Of a stretch of 64,000 nt of DNA, positions 26,091 through 38,437 are shown one piece after another. Made by a program: the position numbers and the translations under genes. Under the pieces are notes generated by a model, which saw only the letters and a program-made list of their open reading frames with translations, searched no databases and was not told the DNA's origin. The stretch lies in assembly GCF_023715415.1 (NCBI RefSeq), contig NZ_JAMBOB010000003.1:434001-498000 (forward strand). Reading direction: 5' to 3'. This DNA is from Neobacillus niacini. GTDB taxonomy: Bacteria > Bacillota > Bacilli > Bacillales > Cytobacillaceae. Numbering within the stretch: position 1 is the first letter of the stretch; every line of letters starts with the position of its first letter.

Positions 26091-27875
26091 TTACTTCGTG
26101 ATATGTTCCAATAACAAGTTGGCATATGTTTCGCCACCTGCTCTCGTTAGATGCACACCATCCTGTGCAAAATACTCCGGATGTCCCTCACTTGCTCTAT
26201 ACCAATCTATGAGAACGGTATGTGGCACACTTTTCACGACTTCTTCTAATGTTTGGTTCACGTTCGTTTCCCATGACCGCGGTACACGGCAATTTACTAA
26301 GTAAACTTTTTTATTTCCCAGACCGGTGATGATATTTATTAAATCTGATTTGACAAAAGATCCATTGGTTCCAAGCTGAATAATCACATATTCCCCTAAT
26401 TGCCCACTGCCCTCTAGTATCTTAATCACCTCTGGCACCTCTGACATTTGCCGACCTACACGGTAATCAATCGTCGCTTCGGGGTAATGGTTTTTAATGA
26501 ATGGTGCGACATCATGGAGAATCGAATCCCCAATAATCGTAATGGTCTTCATCTTAAGGTCTGGTATCGTGATTTCCTCTTCATTTTCTGGCTCTTTGGC
26601 TGGTTCATCGTTGAATACTATTTCATTGAATGTTTCGATTGTTAGGGCTTCTTGATTAGTAACCACAACGGTTGTTTTTGTAGCAACTACAACGCCAATA
26701 CCTACAAATGTTACAAGTAATGTAGCACTGCATGCTAAAAAAAGCCTCTTTTGATGAATGGGCAGATCTTTGAATCCTATTAGAAGTGATTTTAACTTTC
26801 CCGCCCGAATCGGTACTTCCACAAATCGATAGGATACCTCTGATAGTAACAATGTAGAAACTATTTGTAAGGTTATTCTCCAGAAGTTTAATCCATCTGT
26901 ATTAACAATTGGTGTGGTTAAGATAATAATCGGATAATGCCATAAATAAATTCCATAGGATCGTATCCCCATCCATTGGAGCGGTTTTATACTGAGCCAT
27001 TTTGCCAGCACACTAGCAGGATGAGCTAATGCCGCTACTACAAAAATAGTAATGATTGATAAAAGAAGCATGCCCCCCTGATAATGAAACGGGTCAAATT
27101 GCGATGTGATTACAAAGAGTGTAATAATCAGTAACAAACCTGTATTTCCTACTATTTCAAGAACCAAACTAGCATGCCTTGGCAATGTTTTCGATAATTT
27201 TTGGCTTGGCCATACGAATGCTAGTGCTGCTCCAAGAAGAAGTGAAAAAGCTCTTGTGTCTGTTCCATAATAGACACGAGAAGGATCTTCTCCAGGTATA
27301 TAGATGAATGCCATTAACCAAGCAGAAATGATGACTCCGGCAAGTATAGCCAACACTCGTAATCTTTTTCTTTTTATAAAAGCTAAACCTAGAATCATTA
27401 GCAGCGGCCATAGTAGATAAAATTGCTCCTCAATGGCCAATGACCATATATGCGTAAAGGGTGAAGCATGACCGAAGCTATCAAAGTAGGAAACTTCATG
27501 AAAAATGTACCACCAATTTGTCATATAGAGAAGCGAAGGCAAAAAGTCAGATCGTAATTTTTCAAACGAAGGATGATTCGTGAAGAGCACCCAAAGGGTA
27601 ACGATAAATATCATGAACAATACAGCAGGAGCCAGTCTGCGAAAACGCCGAATCATAAAGCGAAGGTAATCAATTTTATTATTTCTATTCCATTCATCAA
27701 TAAGGATGTCTGAAATCAAATAACCTGATAATACAAAGAAAACCGTTACACCTGAAAACCCACCCTGAAACCATGGGATATTGAGATGGTAGAGAATGAC
27801 ACCCATGACTGCTATCGCTCTTAGTCCATCAATTCCTGGCATATATCTGCGTTTGCTATTAACTGGAACTTCCAT
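26091..27875 (-). CDS. Acyltransferase-3 / SGNH fusion, OatA-like peptidoglycan or cell-surface O-acetyltransferase
   Basis: 594 residues from the ATG at 27873-27875 (MEVPVNSKRRYMPGIDGLRA), with GAGGAGGGG upstream. Residues 1 to about 390 form the acyltransferase-3 membrane domain of ten or eleven helices (GIDGLRAIAVMGVILYH with its catalytic His, FVLSGYL, WSLAIEEQFYL). The C-terminal third is an extracytoplasmic SGNH esterase domain: IGDSILHD (Ser nucleophile) and DGVHLT (Asp/His). This is the OatA arrangement, which acetylates muramic acid and gives lysozyme resistance; other surface polymers are possible acceptors. Confidence 0.9.
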   Translation of the reverse strand: MEVPVNSKRRYMPGIDGLRAIAVMGVILYHLNIPWFQGGFSGVTVFFVLSGYLISDILIDEWNRNNKIDYLRFMIRRFRRLAPAVLFMIFIVTLWVLFTNHPSFEKLRSDFLPSLLYMTNWWYIFHEVSYFDSFGHASPFTHIWSLAIEEQFYLLWPLLMILGLAFIKRKRLRVLAILAGVIISAWLMAFIYIPGEDPSRVYYGTDTRAFSLLLGAALAFVWPSQKLSKTLPRHASLVLEIVGNTGLLLIITLFVITSQFDPFHYQGGMLLLSIITIFVVAALAHPASVLAKWLSIKPLQWMGIRSYGIYLWHYPIIILTTPIVNTDGLNFWRITLQIVSTLLLSEVSYRFVEVPIRAGKLKSLLIGFKDLPIHQKRLFLACSATLLVTFVGIGVVVATKTTVVVTNQEALTIETFNEIVFNDEPAKEPENEEEITIPDLKMKTITIIGDSILHDVAPFIKNHYPEATIDYRVGRQMSEVPEVIKILEGSGQLGEYVIIQLGTNGSFVKSDLINIITGLGNKKVYLVNCRVPRSWETNVNQTLEEVVKSVPHTVLIDWYRASEGHPEYFAQDGVHLTRAGGETYANLLLEHITK

Positions 27876-28167
27876 TTCATCCCCTCCTCTCTTTATTGTG
27901 AAAGGATTGAATATCATTAGAGGTTTCCCATTGTGCCCCTATTGTTTTTTTATATGTTTAATTTCGATTAATCATTCCCAAAAAAATGTTTGTACCAATC
28001 GTGATAAATCTCGAAAATTATCATTGTCGGTGAGAGTTAATGAAATGTAGAGCAATTCTTCCTATAAAGTAAGAGAAAATTCTTCCAACGGACCTGCTTA
28101 ATCTAATTTGAAACCTTTATTTTCTTTTTAAGTCTAATAATTAAAACAATAAGGTGGCGAAATCTTA
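27876..28167. other. Divergent intergenic region
   Basis: Between the acyltransferase gene (minus) and a 57-residue membrane gene (plus). AT-rich; no further feature seen. Confidence 0.4.
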
Positions 28168-28341
28168 ATGAAAAGAAAGGGCCCATTTGATTTAAAACTA
28201 AGACAAATTCAAAAAATCTATAAAGAAAATCTAAAGATAAAAGAATCAGATCATTTGTTTTTTCTAATCCTTATTGGTTATTTTATTTTTGGTGTATTAT
28301 TATTAGCTCTAGCTTCATTCATTTACAATATAGTCCATTAA
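28168..28341 (+). CDS. Small membrane protein, 57 residues
   Basis: Starts MKRKGPFDLKLRQIQKIYKE, a basic amphipathic N-terminus, followed by one hydrophobic helix (FFLILIGYFIFGVLLLALAS) near the C-terminus and ending YNIVH. AAGGTGG lies about 10 bases before the ATG. No family recognised. The topology would leave the basic part in the cytoplasm. Confidence 0.5.
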   Translation: MKRKGPFDLKLRQIQKIYKENLKIKESDHLFFLILIGYFIFGVLLLALASFIYNIVH

Positions 28342-28348
28342 TCGAAAA

Positions 28349-28376
28349 CAAAAAAACTGCCAGGCAACCCTGGCAG
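28349..28376 (-). terminator. Terminator of the TRAP/ribokinase operon
   Basis: CTGCCAGG pairs with CCTGGCAG, followed on the minus strand by TTTTTTT. It lies 110 bases after the rbsK stop. Confidence 0.8.
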
Positions 28377-28487
28377 CTGGAGCTTATAACTATCATAATA
28401 TTAACTAAATAACATTAAAAAATCACCAAGTAATTTTCCAACAAATATTAAGCCCTTATCTCTTTTTTTTGAGTATCTGCAACTTAT

Positions 28488-29378
28488 TTATTGTAATTCA
28501 TAAATTTCTTTTACAGCATTTAACGATGGCATACCGGATTGAGCTCCCAATTTGGTTACCGATAAGGACCCTGCAATGGATGCGAATAAAACTGCTTCTT
28601 TTATTTCTTGTTTTTTACTGAGTTCAACTGCAAGAGCCCCATTAAAAGTGTCACCAGCACCAGTCGTATCAACCACATCTACTTTTTGAGCATTTAATTG
28701 AATTTTTTCGTTATTTAGGAAAAATTCTACCCCCTCTTCACCTTTTGTTATAATACTTTTTGCCCGAATGATATCAAACTCCTCTTTTGTTGCTTCCTCT
28801 AAAAGTTGTTTATACTCATGTTCATTTGGAGTCAGATATGTAACATCCTTTAGAAGATCAGTGGGTAATTTTTGATATGGTGCTGGATTTAAAATAACCG
28901 GAATCTTATGCTTCTTAGCAATTTGTGCTGCTTTTTTAACCGATTCCAATGGAATTTCTAATTGCAGCAGCAATATGTCACTTTTTCTAATTTGTTCTTC
29001 ATGAGAGGTGATCCATTCTGGTGTCACCTCTTTATTTGCTCCAGGTACCACAATAATCCTATTATCATCATCGGAAATAATAATAGAAGCTGTTCCTGTT
29101 TCTTTATTAGTTGCTACATCAACGAAATCGACACTCACACTTTCTTGAGTTAATATTTCTTTTAATTTCTTTCCAAATAGATCATTCCCAACTTTTCCAA
29201 GCATATACACCTCTGCTCCCAGCCTTGCTGCAGCAACTGCTTGATTCGCTCCCTTCCCACCAGGAAAGGTTGAAAATGCTTGACCTGTAATCGTTTCTCC
29301 TTGTAAAGGCATTTTCGCAGTTACGGTCACAAGGTCCATGTTTAAACTCCCTAAAACAGTAATTCTTGGCTTTTTCAA
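28488..29378 (-). CDS. rbsK: Ribokinase (PfkB family)
   Basis: 296 residues. Phosphorylates ribose (or a related pentose) at O5. PfkB signatures: GGKGANQAVAAARLGAEVYM near 41-60 and DTTGAGDTFNGALAVEL near 237-255, the latter with the catalytic Asp. Start is TTG with AGGTGG 6 bases upstream. Last gene of an operon with a TRAP transporter and rpiB, so the transported substrate is probably a pentose or a sugar that yields one. Confidence 0.9.
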   Translation of the reverse strand: MKKPRITVLGSLNMDLVTVTAKMPLQGETITGQAFSTFPGGKGANQAVAAARLGAEVYMLGKVGNDLFGKKLKEILTQESVSVDFVDVATNKETGTASIIISDDDNRIIVVPGANKEVTPEWITSHEEQIRKSDILLLQLEIPLESVKKAAQIAKKHKIPVILNPAPYQKLPTDLLKDVTYLTPNEHEYKQLLEEATKEEFDIIRAKSIITKGEEGVEFFLNNEKIQLNAQKVDVVDTTGAGDTFNGALAVELSKKQEIKEAVLFASIAGSLSVTKLGAQSGMPSLNAVKEIYELQ

Positions 29379-29433
29379 TTAAATCCACCTTTCCTTTCTA
29401 AAATGATAAGAAAAAGGACCATTACGGTCCCAT

Positions 29434-30711
29434 TCATTTCATCAATAAATTTGGTAAGTAGAGGACAATTTCCGGTACTAATGCGAACGTTACAAGTAGT
29501 GCGATTAGCACTAATAAAAACGGCCATATTTCTCTTGTAAATTCAACAACGGAACACTTCGCGATGCTTAACGCAACATACATAATCGTTCCTACAGGCG
29601 GTGTAATGGTTCCGATCATAACATTAATCGCTAAAATTACTCCAAAGTGCAAGGGATCAATACCAAATTGGGCTAGTATAGGCATGATGACAGGAGTGGT
29701 TATGATGATAATAGCCATTCCATCCAGAAAGCATCCCAAAACTAATAGGATAGCCATCAGTAACAACATAGCGACGATAGTAGAACTGGCAACATTCTGG
29801 AACATGGCCAATACTTTTGCGGGGCCTTGTGCATAAGCCAGCACCCAAGCAAACGGTGCAGAAGCTGCAATAATGATTCCGATTGAAGAAGACATCGTTA
29901 CGGTCTCGAGAATTTTTTTTGGTAATTCCCGAATCTTTAAATCTTTATAAACAAATAATCCAATGATCAATGAATAGATTACAGCGATGACTGCTGATTC
30001 AGTTGCGGTAAATAATCCGGAGAATATACCTCCAACGATAATAACTGGCATGAGAAGTGCCCAGAACGCCTCTTTAAATGCTAAGAGAATCTCTTTAAAT
30101 CGAGCACGTTGTCTTTTTTCGAATCCTCTTTTTTTGGCAATTAAATAGGAAACAATCATTAAGGAAGCACTCATCATTAAACCAGGGATTGCTCCTCCTA
30201 AAAACAGCTTACCTATAGATACACCTGCAAGACTGCCATAGATTATCATCGGAATACTTGGAGGGATTATCGGACCTACCGTTGCACTAGCCCCTAAGAT
30301 GGCAGCCGCAAACCCTTTCCCATATCCTCTTTTAACCATAGTAGGAATTAAGGCAGAGCCAGTTGCAGCTGCATCGGCTACACCTGACCCTGATACCCCA
30401 CTCATAAACAAGTTAGATACAACAGAAACATGGGCTAAGCTTCCTCTTATATGTCCGACCAATACTTCCGATAAATGGATGAGGCGTTTCGTTATTCCGC
30501 CTGCCTCCATGACCGTTCCAGCCAATATAAACAGTGGAATCGCTAGCATCGGAAATGAATCTAGTCCTAAAGCAAGCCTTTGAGGAATGGCTTGTAATGG
30601 AATGGTATCTTGTATCAATATCGCAATTAACGATGATCCGATTAAAGAGAATCCAACTGGAACACCTATTAGGAGGAGAACCAATAAAGAAATTATTAGG
30701 ATAATCAGCAC
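29434..30711 (-). CDS. dctM: TRAP transporter large permease (DctM type)
   Basis: 425 residues, about 12 membrane helices. DctM signatures: FMLIPLFILAG-like stretch (PMLAIPLFILAGTVMEAGG), SGVSGSGVADAAATGSALIP and GVILAINVMIGTITPPVG. Works with the small permease and the binding protein encoded next, driven by the sodium or proton gradient. GTG start with AAGGAG upstream. Operon position between dctQ and rbsK. Confidence 0.93.
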   Translation of the reverse strand: MLIILIISLLVLLLIGVPVGFSLIGSSLIAILIQDTIPLQAIPQRLALGLDSFPMLAIPLFILAGTVMEAGGITKRLIHLSEVLVGHIRGSLAHVSVVSNLFMSGVSGSGVADAAATGSALIPTMVKRGYGKGFAAAILGASATVGPIIPPSIPMIIYGSLAGVSIGKLFLGGAIPGLMMSASLMIVSYLIAKKRGFEKRQRARFKEILLAFKEAFWALLMPVIIVGGIFSGLFTATESAVIAVIYSLIIGLFVYKDLKIRELPKKILETVTMSSSIGIIIAASAPFAWVLAYAQGPAKVLAMFQNVASSTIVAMLLLMAILLVLGCFLDGMAIIIITTPVIMPILAQFGIDPLHFGVILAINVMIGTITPPVGTIMYVALSIAKCSVVEFTREIWPFLLVLIALLVTFALVPEIVLYLPNLLMK

Positions 30712-30727
30712 AACATTGTTCTCCTTC

Positions 30728-31204
30728 CTATAATGGATTGCTAACCCTTTTGATTGTAGTCAGATATAGTTCTTTAACAGTATAAAAAATTAATAGAAAG
30801 CTAGATAATGGAACGGACAGATAAACAAGTCCTGTTGGAATCTGTAAACTTGTAGTTGGTACATTCCAGGTTTGTAGTGTTAAATTCCATCCATATATGA
30901 CCAGGGTGAAAAATAAAGCAAGTAACGCCACATGGATAAGTATATGCACAATAAGACGAAAGGTCTTAGGAAAAAAATTTCCTACTAAATCAATTACAAT
31001 ATGCTTTTTGTGTTTAAAGGCTACGACAGTGCCTAGGAGTACGGACCAAATAAACGTATACCTTGCCAATTCATCGGTCCATACTAAAGCAATTTCAAAA
31101 AATCGAGCAAAAACTCCGAGTGCGACGGAAATACACATAATAATAAAGAAGATACAGCTGAAAATTTCCTCAATATTTAATAAAAACTTCATATTTTTCA
31201 TCAT
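30728..31204 (-). CDS. dctQ: TRAP transporter small permease (DctQ type)
   Basis: 158 residues with four membrane helices. Signatures: FARFFEIALVWTDELARYTF and FIWSVLLGTVVAFKHKKHI. It couples DctP to DctM. GGAG lies before the tandem ATGs; the first ATG is chosen but the second is equally possible. 16 bases before dctM. Confidence 0.9.
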   Translation of the reverse strand: MMKNMKFLLNIEEIFSCIFFIIMCISVALGVFARFFEIALVWTDELARYTFIWSVLLGTVVAFKHKKHIVIDLVGNFFPKTFRLIVHILIHVALLALFFTLVIYGWNLTLQTWNVPTTSLQIPTGLVYLSVPLSSFLLIFYTVKELYLTTIKRVSNPL

Positions 31205-31231
31205 TTCATCACTCCAAATAGTGAATGTCTT

Positions 31232-32284
31232 TTACTTTTGAGCAGCGATGATTTTTTCGTAATAACCTTTTCCTACTTGATCCTCAAAAGATTTATACGT
31301 ATCAGCTGTTGCTTTTTTAAACGCTTCGATATCCACTTCTACAACTTCCATTCCATTTTCTTTTAAAATCTCTAATTCTTCTTCGTTAGCGGTTAACTGC
31401 AACTCAGACATATATTCTCCAGATTCATTCATGGCGTCGGTGATAATTTTCTTTTGTTTATCATTTAAACTATCAAACCATTGTTTGCTTACAACTGGAA
31501 GTTCGTTCTGCGTCATGTGACCAGTAAGGTTAACGTACTTTTGTACTTCATAAAATTTATTGGTATAAATTTGATTAATCGAATTTTCTTGAGCTTCAAT
31601 CGTTCCTGTTTTCAGAGACATATAAACTTCAGCGATATTCATAGGAGTTACGTTAGCATTCATAATTTTAAAAGGCTCTGTATGTGCCTTAGCATCAGGT
31701 GTTCTAACCTTCAAGCCCTTCATATCATCTGGTTTCTTAACAGGATTTTCACCTGTCGTTAAATGACGATCCCCCACCCACCAAACAGCTTCGGGAAACG
31801 CTACCAAATTAACGGTTTCTGCCTGTGTGCCAATTTCTTTATAAGCATCTGTTTTAGCAAGCTCTACAAACGTTTTGTACTTCTCACGTTCATTTTTCCC
31901 TTCAATGACATAAGGTAAAGTTAGAACGGAAGCTTTAGGAACAAAGTTTGAAAGAACCGCTGCGGAAGGAATCGTAATTTGTATTGTTCCAATTTGTGTA
32001 CTTTCAATTAAGTCTTTTTCACTTCCAAGCTGTCCACCTGGAATGACTTCTACGATCATTTTCCCATCCGATTTCTCCTCAACCAATTCTTTAAACTTAA
32101 TGGAGCCTTTATGTATTGCAGATTGGTCATTGGTAACGTGCCCAAGTTTGATGTTCATTACTTCTTCATTACTAGAATTTGAGTTTGATTTTTTTGAAGT
32201 ATCCTGTGATCCACCACACGCTGCCAAACTAGCTGTCAATAGTAAACTTGAAAAAACAGTAAGCGCCTTCTTCATCTTCATCAT
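31232..32284 (-). CDS. dctP: TRAP transporter substrate-binding lipoprotein (DctP type)
   Basis: 350 residues. Lipoprotein signal ending LTASLAACGGSQ, so it is anchored on the outside of the membrane. DctP features: LGHVTNDQSAIHKGSIKF, VEVIPGGQLGSEKDLIESTQ, and KGLKVRTPDAKAHTEPFKIM with the conserved Arg that binds the carboxylate in most family members. DctP proteins of this subgroup often carry sugar acids. Together with rbsK/rpiB this suggests a pentose-derived acid or a pentose. Several tandem Met codons follow a GGGGGA site. Confidence 0.9.
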   Translation of the reverse strand: MMKMKKALTVFSSLLLTASLAACGGSQDTSKKSNSNSSNEEVMNIKLGHVTNDQSAIHKGSIKFKELVEEKSDGKMIVEVIPGGQLGSEKDLIESTQIGTIQITIPSAAVLSNFVPKASVLTLPYVIEGKNEREKYKTFVELAKTDAYKEIGTQAETVNLVAFPEAVWWVGDRHLTTGENPVKKPDDMKGLKVRTPDAKAHTEPFKIMNANVTPMNIAEVYMSLKTGTIEAQENSINQIYTNKFYEVQKYVNLTGHMTQNELPVVSKQWFDSLNDKQKKIITDAMNESGEYMSELQLTANEEELEILKENGMEVVEVDIEAFKKATADTYKSFEDQVGKGYYEKIIAAQK

Positions 32285-32293
32285 TCCATCCCC

Positions 32294-32770
32294 CTATTTT
32301 TTATTAACTTCTATTAACTCTTTGGCATATTCCTTTTCCATGATTGCAAGCTTCTCAACTCTTGTTCTAAATTCTACAGCTGTACTGAACTCCGCCGTTA
32401 GAAAAGAATCCACTAATTCTTTCACTAATGCAGGACCAATAATTTGAGCACCTATACACATCACATTCACATCATCATGCTCTACACATTGGTGTGCTGA
32501 ATAGATATCATGACAAACAGAGGCACGAATCCCAGGAATTTTATTAGCTGCAATAGAAGCTCCCACTCCCGTTCCGCATACAAGAATTCCTTTTTCCACT
32601 TCATTTCTTCGAATCTTTTCACAAACAACCTTTGTAATATCTGGGAAATCAATCGGATTTGGATCAAAACTGCCACAGTCCGTGACTTCATGACCTAAAT
32701 CTTTTAATACCTCAATCACATACCCCTTCAATGGAAAACCTGCATGATCTCCTCCAACTGCAATCTTCAT
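32294..32770 (-). CDS. rpiB: Ribose-5-phosphate isomerase B family protein
   Basis: 158 residues. Interconverts ribose 5-phosphate and ribulose 5-phosphate or acts on related sugar phosphates. GGDHAGFPLKGYVIEVLKDL, VCGTGVGASIAANKIPGIRA (with the catalytic Cys/Thr) and the HDDVNVMCIGA segment are all present. The C-terminal tail is a little longer than in RpiB and ends KELIEVNKK. The close link to a TRAP system suggests an allose- or other sugar-phosphate-specific variant cannot be excluded. AAGGGTGGG upstream of the ATG. Confidence 0.88.
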   Translation of the reverse strand: MKIAVGGDHAGFPLKGYVIEVLKDLGHEVTDCGSFDPNPIDFPDITKVVCEKIRRNEVEKGILVCGTGVGASIAANKIPGIRASVCHDIYSAHQCVEHDDVNVMCIGAQIIGPALVKELVDSFLTAEFSTAVEFRTRVEKLAIMEKEYAKELIEVNKK

Positions 32771-32807
32771 CTGTTAGCCCACCCTTTTCATTAGAAAAAA
32801 ATATATA

Positions 32808-32821
32808 GTTAATCGATTAAC
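32808..32821. promoter_or_regulatory. LacI-family operator O1 before rpiB
   Basis: GTTAATCGATTAAC, a perfect palindrome with a central CG, 38 bases before the rpiB start. Same sequence as O3 upstream of the regulator gene. Confidence 0.8.
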
Positions 32822-32841
32822 AAAAAATATAAAAAAATATA

Positions 32842-32855
32842 GTTAAACGATTAAA
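32842..32855. promoter_or_regulatory. LacI-family operator O2 before rpiB
   Basis: GTTAAACGATTAAA differs from the perfect operator at two positions. It lies 34 bases from O1, about three helical turns, so repressor dimers would bind on the same face. Confidence 0.65.
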
Positions 32856-32865
32856 AACCAAATTT

Positions 32866-33885
32866 TTAGCACCCACAAGATTTTCTAACAACCATTTCTG
32901 GATCTAAATACTTGATGCCTCTTGTTTCAGTACAATTACCTTGAACGGTATCTACGATTTTCTTTGCTGCATATATCCCTAACTGATACGCTGGTTGTTT
33001 AATACCTGATAGTGGTGGATCAACAATATCTGCCCACTCCGGGTCATCGTAACCATAAATGGCAATTTCTTCTGGTATTTTAATACCCTGTTCTTTAATA
33101 TACTTATAGGCTCCTAGAGACATAGAATTATTAGAAATAAATAGGGCTTCTACGTCTATATTTTCTTCAAATAATTTCTTTGTTAATTCGTAACCGCTTT
33201 CAATATTGAAACAACCTTCCAATACAATCTCTTTTCTAAAAGGAATACCATAATCATCAAGTGCTCTTTGATACCCTATAAAGCGGTCACGTCCAGTACT
33301 AAAATGCAGCGGACCTGTAATAATACCAATTTTTTTATGACCATGTTTGATAAGATGTTCAGTAGCGCTATACGCTCCCTTAATGTTATTCGTCATAACC
33401 ATATTGGAAGGAAAATGATCTGGACAGCGGTTTAAAAATACCACAGGTACCTTGGCTTTTATTAAATCTTCATAATGTTCATAATCACCCGTTCCGGAGG
33501 ACGAGATGATTAATCCATCAATCCTTTTACCCATGAAAACATTTAGATATTCTTTTTCCTTTTCAAAATCAGAATCAGTGCTACAGAGAAGTACGTTATA
33601 TCCTATTTCAGATAATGTATTTTCAATACCTTTAACAACTTTGGAAATGAAGTCATTGGAAATATCAGAAATTAATATCCCGATTAAACGCGATTGTTGC
33701 ACCCTTAGGCTCTTAGCAATCTCGTTCGGTTTATAATTAAGCGCTTCCATTGCATTGAAAACTTGTTTTTTTACACTTTCACTTACATGTTTGGTGTTGT
33801 TAATAACATTTGATACTGTTGCAGTCGAAACCTGAGCCAAACTTGCTACTTCTTTTAATGTAGGATTCTTCAAATTGTTCACCAT
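32866..33885 (-). CDS. LacI/GalR-family transcriptional regulator of the TRAP sugar operon
   Basis: 339 residues. N-terminal HTH (TLKEVASLAQVSTATVSNVI) with hinge helix, then a periplasmic-binding-protein-like effector domain (LIISSSGTGDYEHYEDL, FNRCPDHFPS). The C-terminus has CG and GCTGC-like cysteines (RKSCGC). Autoregulation is likely because a perfect operator lies just before its start, and two operators precede rpiB. The effector is probably a sugar or sugar phosphate taken up by the TRAP system. ATG start; no separate ribosome binding site beyond AGAAG, so the exact start is uncertain. Confidence 0.9.
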   Translation of the reverse strand: MVNNLKNPTLKEVASLAQVSTATVSNVINNTKHVSESVKKQVFNAMEALNYKPNEIAKSLRVQQSRLIGILISDISNDFISKVVKGIENTLSEIGYNVLLCSTDSDFEKEKEYLNVFMGKRIDGLIISSSGTGDYEHYEDLIKAKVPVVFLNRCPDHFPSNMVMTNNIKGAYSATEHLIKHGHKKIGIITGPLHFSTGRDRFIGYQRALDDYGIPFRKEIVLEGCFNIESGYELTKKLFEENIDVEALFISNNSMSLGAYKYIKEQGIKIPEEIAIYGYDDPEWADIVDPPLSGIKQPAYQLGIYAAKKIVDTVQGNCTETRGIKYLDPEMVVRKSCGC

Positions 33886-33891
33886 CTTCTA

Positions 33892-33905
33892 GTTAATCGA
33901 TTAAC
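33892..33905. promoter_or_regulatory. LacI-family operator O3 before the regulator gene
   Basis: GTTAATCGATTAAC, identical to O1, immediately before the lacI-type gene. Indicates negative autoregulation. Confidence 0.8.
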
Positions 33906-34030
33906 TAAAGTATATTTCCATTATTTAATTCTGTCAACAATATTCTGAATATTAATAGGAATAATTTTTAGACTTCAAAATACGACAAATACTTCAATAA
34001 AAATGATACAGAATTAATTATTAAAATATT

Positions 34031-34076
34031 AAAAAGGAAACACATAGGATTGGTTCTTCCTCATGTATTTCCCTTT
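34031..34076 (-). terminator. Terminator of the tubulin-like gene
   Basis: AAAGGGAAATACATGAGGAA pairs with an arm around CCTATGTGTTTCCTTTTT on the minus strand. Confidence 0.7.
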
Positions 34077-34112
34077 AATCAACATTTTTTTAAGCATCAA
34101 ATAAGATTCTAC

Positions 34113-35225
34113 TTACTTCTGGTACTTATTTAATTTAGAAGTGATTGATACTGGCTTTCTTTCCTGTTTGATCAGTTTTAAGTTCGACGCCCAACGGATT
34201 CCTGACTCGTAATTTTGAGTATTTTCCTTTTTCACTAGGTCCTGTAATCGTTCTTTATTCTTTTCTATGGATTCCTCCACGGAGAGCATCCTCCGATTTG
34301 GGAAGGATAATCCAGCAAGTATAGTGGTGATGGTTGGATCGGATTCGGAGATGTAGGTTCCTTCAAATAATTGCAGCGGTTCCCCCACTCTTTCAAAGAT
34401 AGACGGTACGTTTATCAGCTTTGAAATATTCTCTGGCCCCTCATAGATCAACCCCGCTCGAATAACTCCTTGTGATTCAACAGGGCAGAAAATTGAGTTC
34501 TCCCATGAAACCTGCACTTTCTTTGAAACCTCCGAGGTATTTTTTGCTTCCGTAATAGGAGCGGAAGAAATAATTGTTACACCTCTGGACCCAAGGATAT
34601 TCATTAGATCGGTTTCATCAAAATTGCCAAAGAAGGAGCTCTTCTTCGTTATTTTTAAAAGGTGGTTAATGGCCTCTATGGCTTGAAGATTCGCAGAAAG
34701 GTAAATTTCGTGTTTACTAGATTGTGGTTTCAATTTACGCATTTGATCATTGTCGACGAGGAAGACAGATGAAATGCCTTCTATATTGGAAAGTTCTTCG
34801 ATACACTCTGCGGTATTAATGCGATTTCCCGCCAATACATTCCGTTCAGGGATAACCGCTATCGCTCCCACTTTGATACCAGGCAACTGATCGATTAACA
34901 GATCAATTAACATCGGACTCATCCCAGAACCCGTGCCTCCGTCCGTTGAAAAAGCCACTAAAAGAAGCTTGATGTTTTTAAAGGAACTGTTAACAAAATC
35001 AATAATCTCTTTATAGTTTTCTTGAAGAGCCCGTAAACCTAATGAACGATCCTGACCGGCACCATTATAACCTGGAACAAAAAACTTTTTTTCTACCCGG
35101 GTATTTACAACACCGTCTCGTTGATTCGTATTAATGAGAGCTGTTGGAAAATTCAAGGCTGATGCAATTTCCGCAATATTTCCACCTGCTTGACCTACTC
35201 CTAAGATTCCAATCGATTTCACCAA
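34113..35225 (-). CDS. Tubulin/FtsZ-superfamily GTPase, TubZ-like
   Basis: 370 residues. The N-terminal ILGVGQAGGNIAEI and the tubulin signature GGTGSG at 96-101 form the GTP site, and NFDETD near 205 fits the T7 loop consensus NxDxxD that triggers GTP hydrolysis in the neighbouring subunit. So it should polymerise and hydrolyse GTP. It is clearly not a cell-division FtsZ: the sequence diverges strongly and the C-terminal FtsA-binding tail is missing; it ends in a basic stretch. It resembles plasmid/phage TubZ segregation proteins, but no TubR-like gene or centromere repeats are seen next to it. Start is TTG or the next GTG, both after AGGAGG. Confidence 0.75.
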   Translation of the reverse strand: MVKSIGILGVGQAGGNIAEIASALNFPTALINTNQRDGVVNTRVEKKFFVPGYNGAGQDRSLGLRALQENYKEIIDFVNSSFKNIKLLLVAFSTDGGTGSGMSPMLIDLLIDQLPGIKVGAIAVIPERNVLAGNRINTAECIEELSNIEGISSVFLVDNDQMRKLKPQSSKHEIYLSANLQAIEAINHLLKITKKSSFFGNFDETDLMNILGSRGVTIISSAPITEAKNTSEVSKKVQVSWENSIFCPVESQGVIRAGLIYEGPENISKLINVPSIFERVGEPLQLFEGTYISESDPTITTILAGLSFPNRRMLSVEESIEKNKERLQDLVKKENTQNYESGIRWASNLKLIKQERKPVSITSKLNKYQK

Positions 35226-38322
<3,097 letters not shown>

Positions 38323-38340
38323 GTTGAAAACGACAAGATT

Positions 38341-38386
38341 AAAAAAGCAGCACCGCTCCAGTTGATACCGGAGCGGTGCTGCTTTT
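38341..38386 (+). terminator. Terminator of rph
   Basis: AAAAAGCAGCACCGCTCC pairs with GGAGCGGTGCTGCTTTT, one of the strongest hairpins of the window. Confidence 0.9.
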
Positions 38387-38437
38387 GGAAATGATACTAG
38401 ATAATATTCAGCTAGACCCTTGAGTGGCGCCATACCT

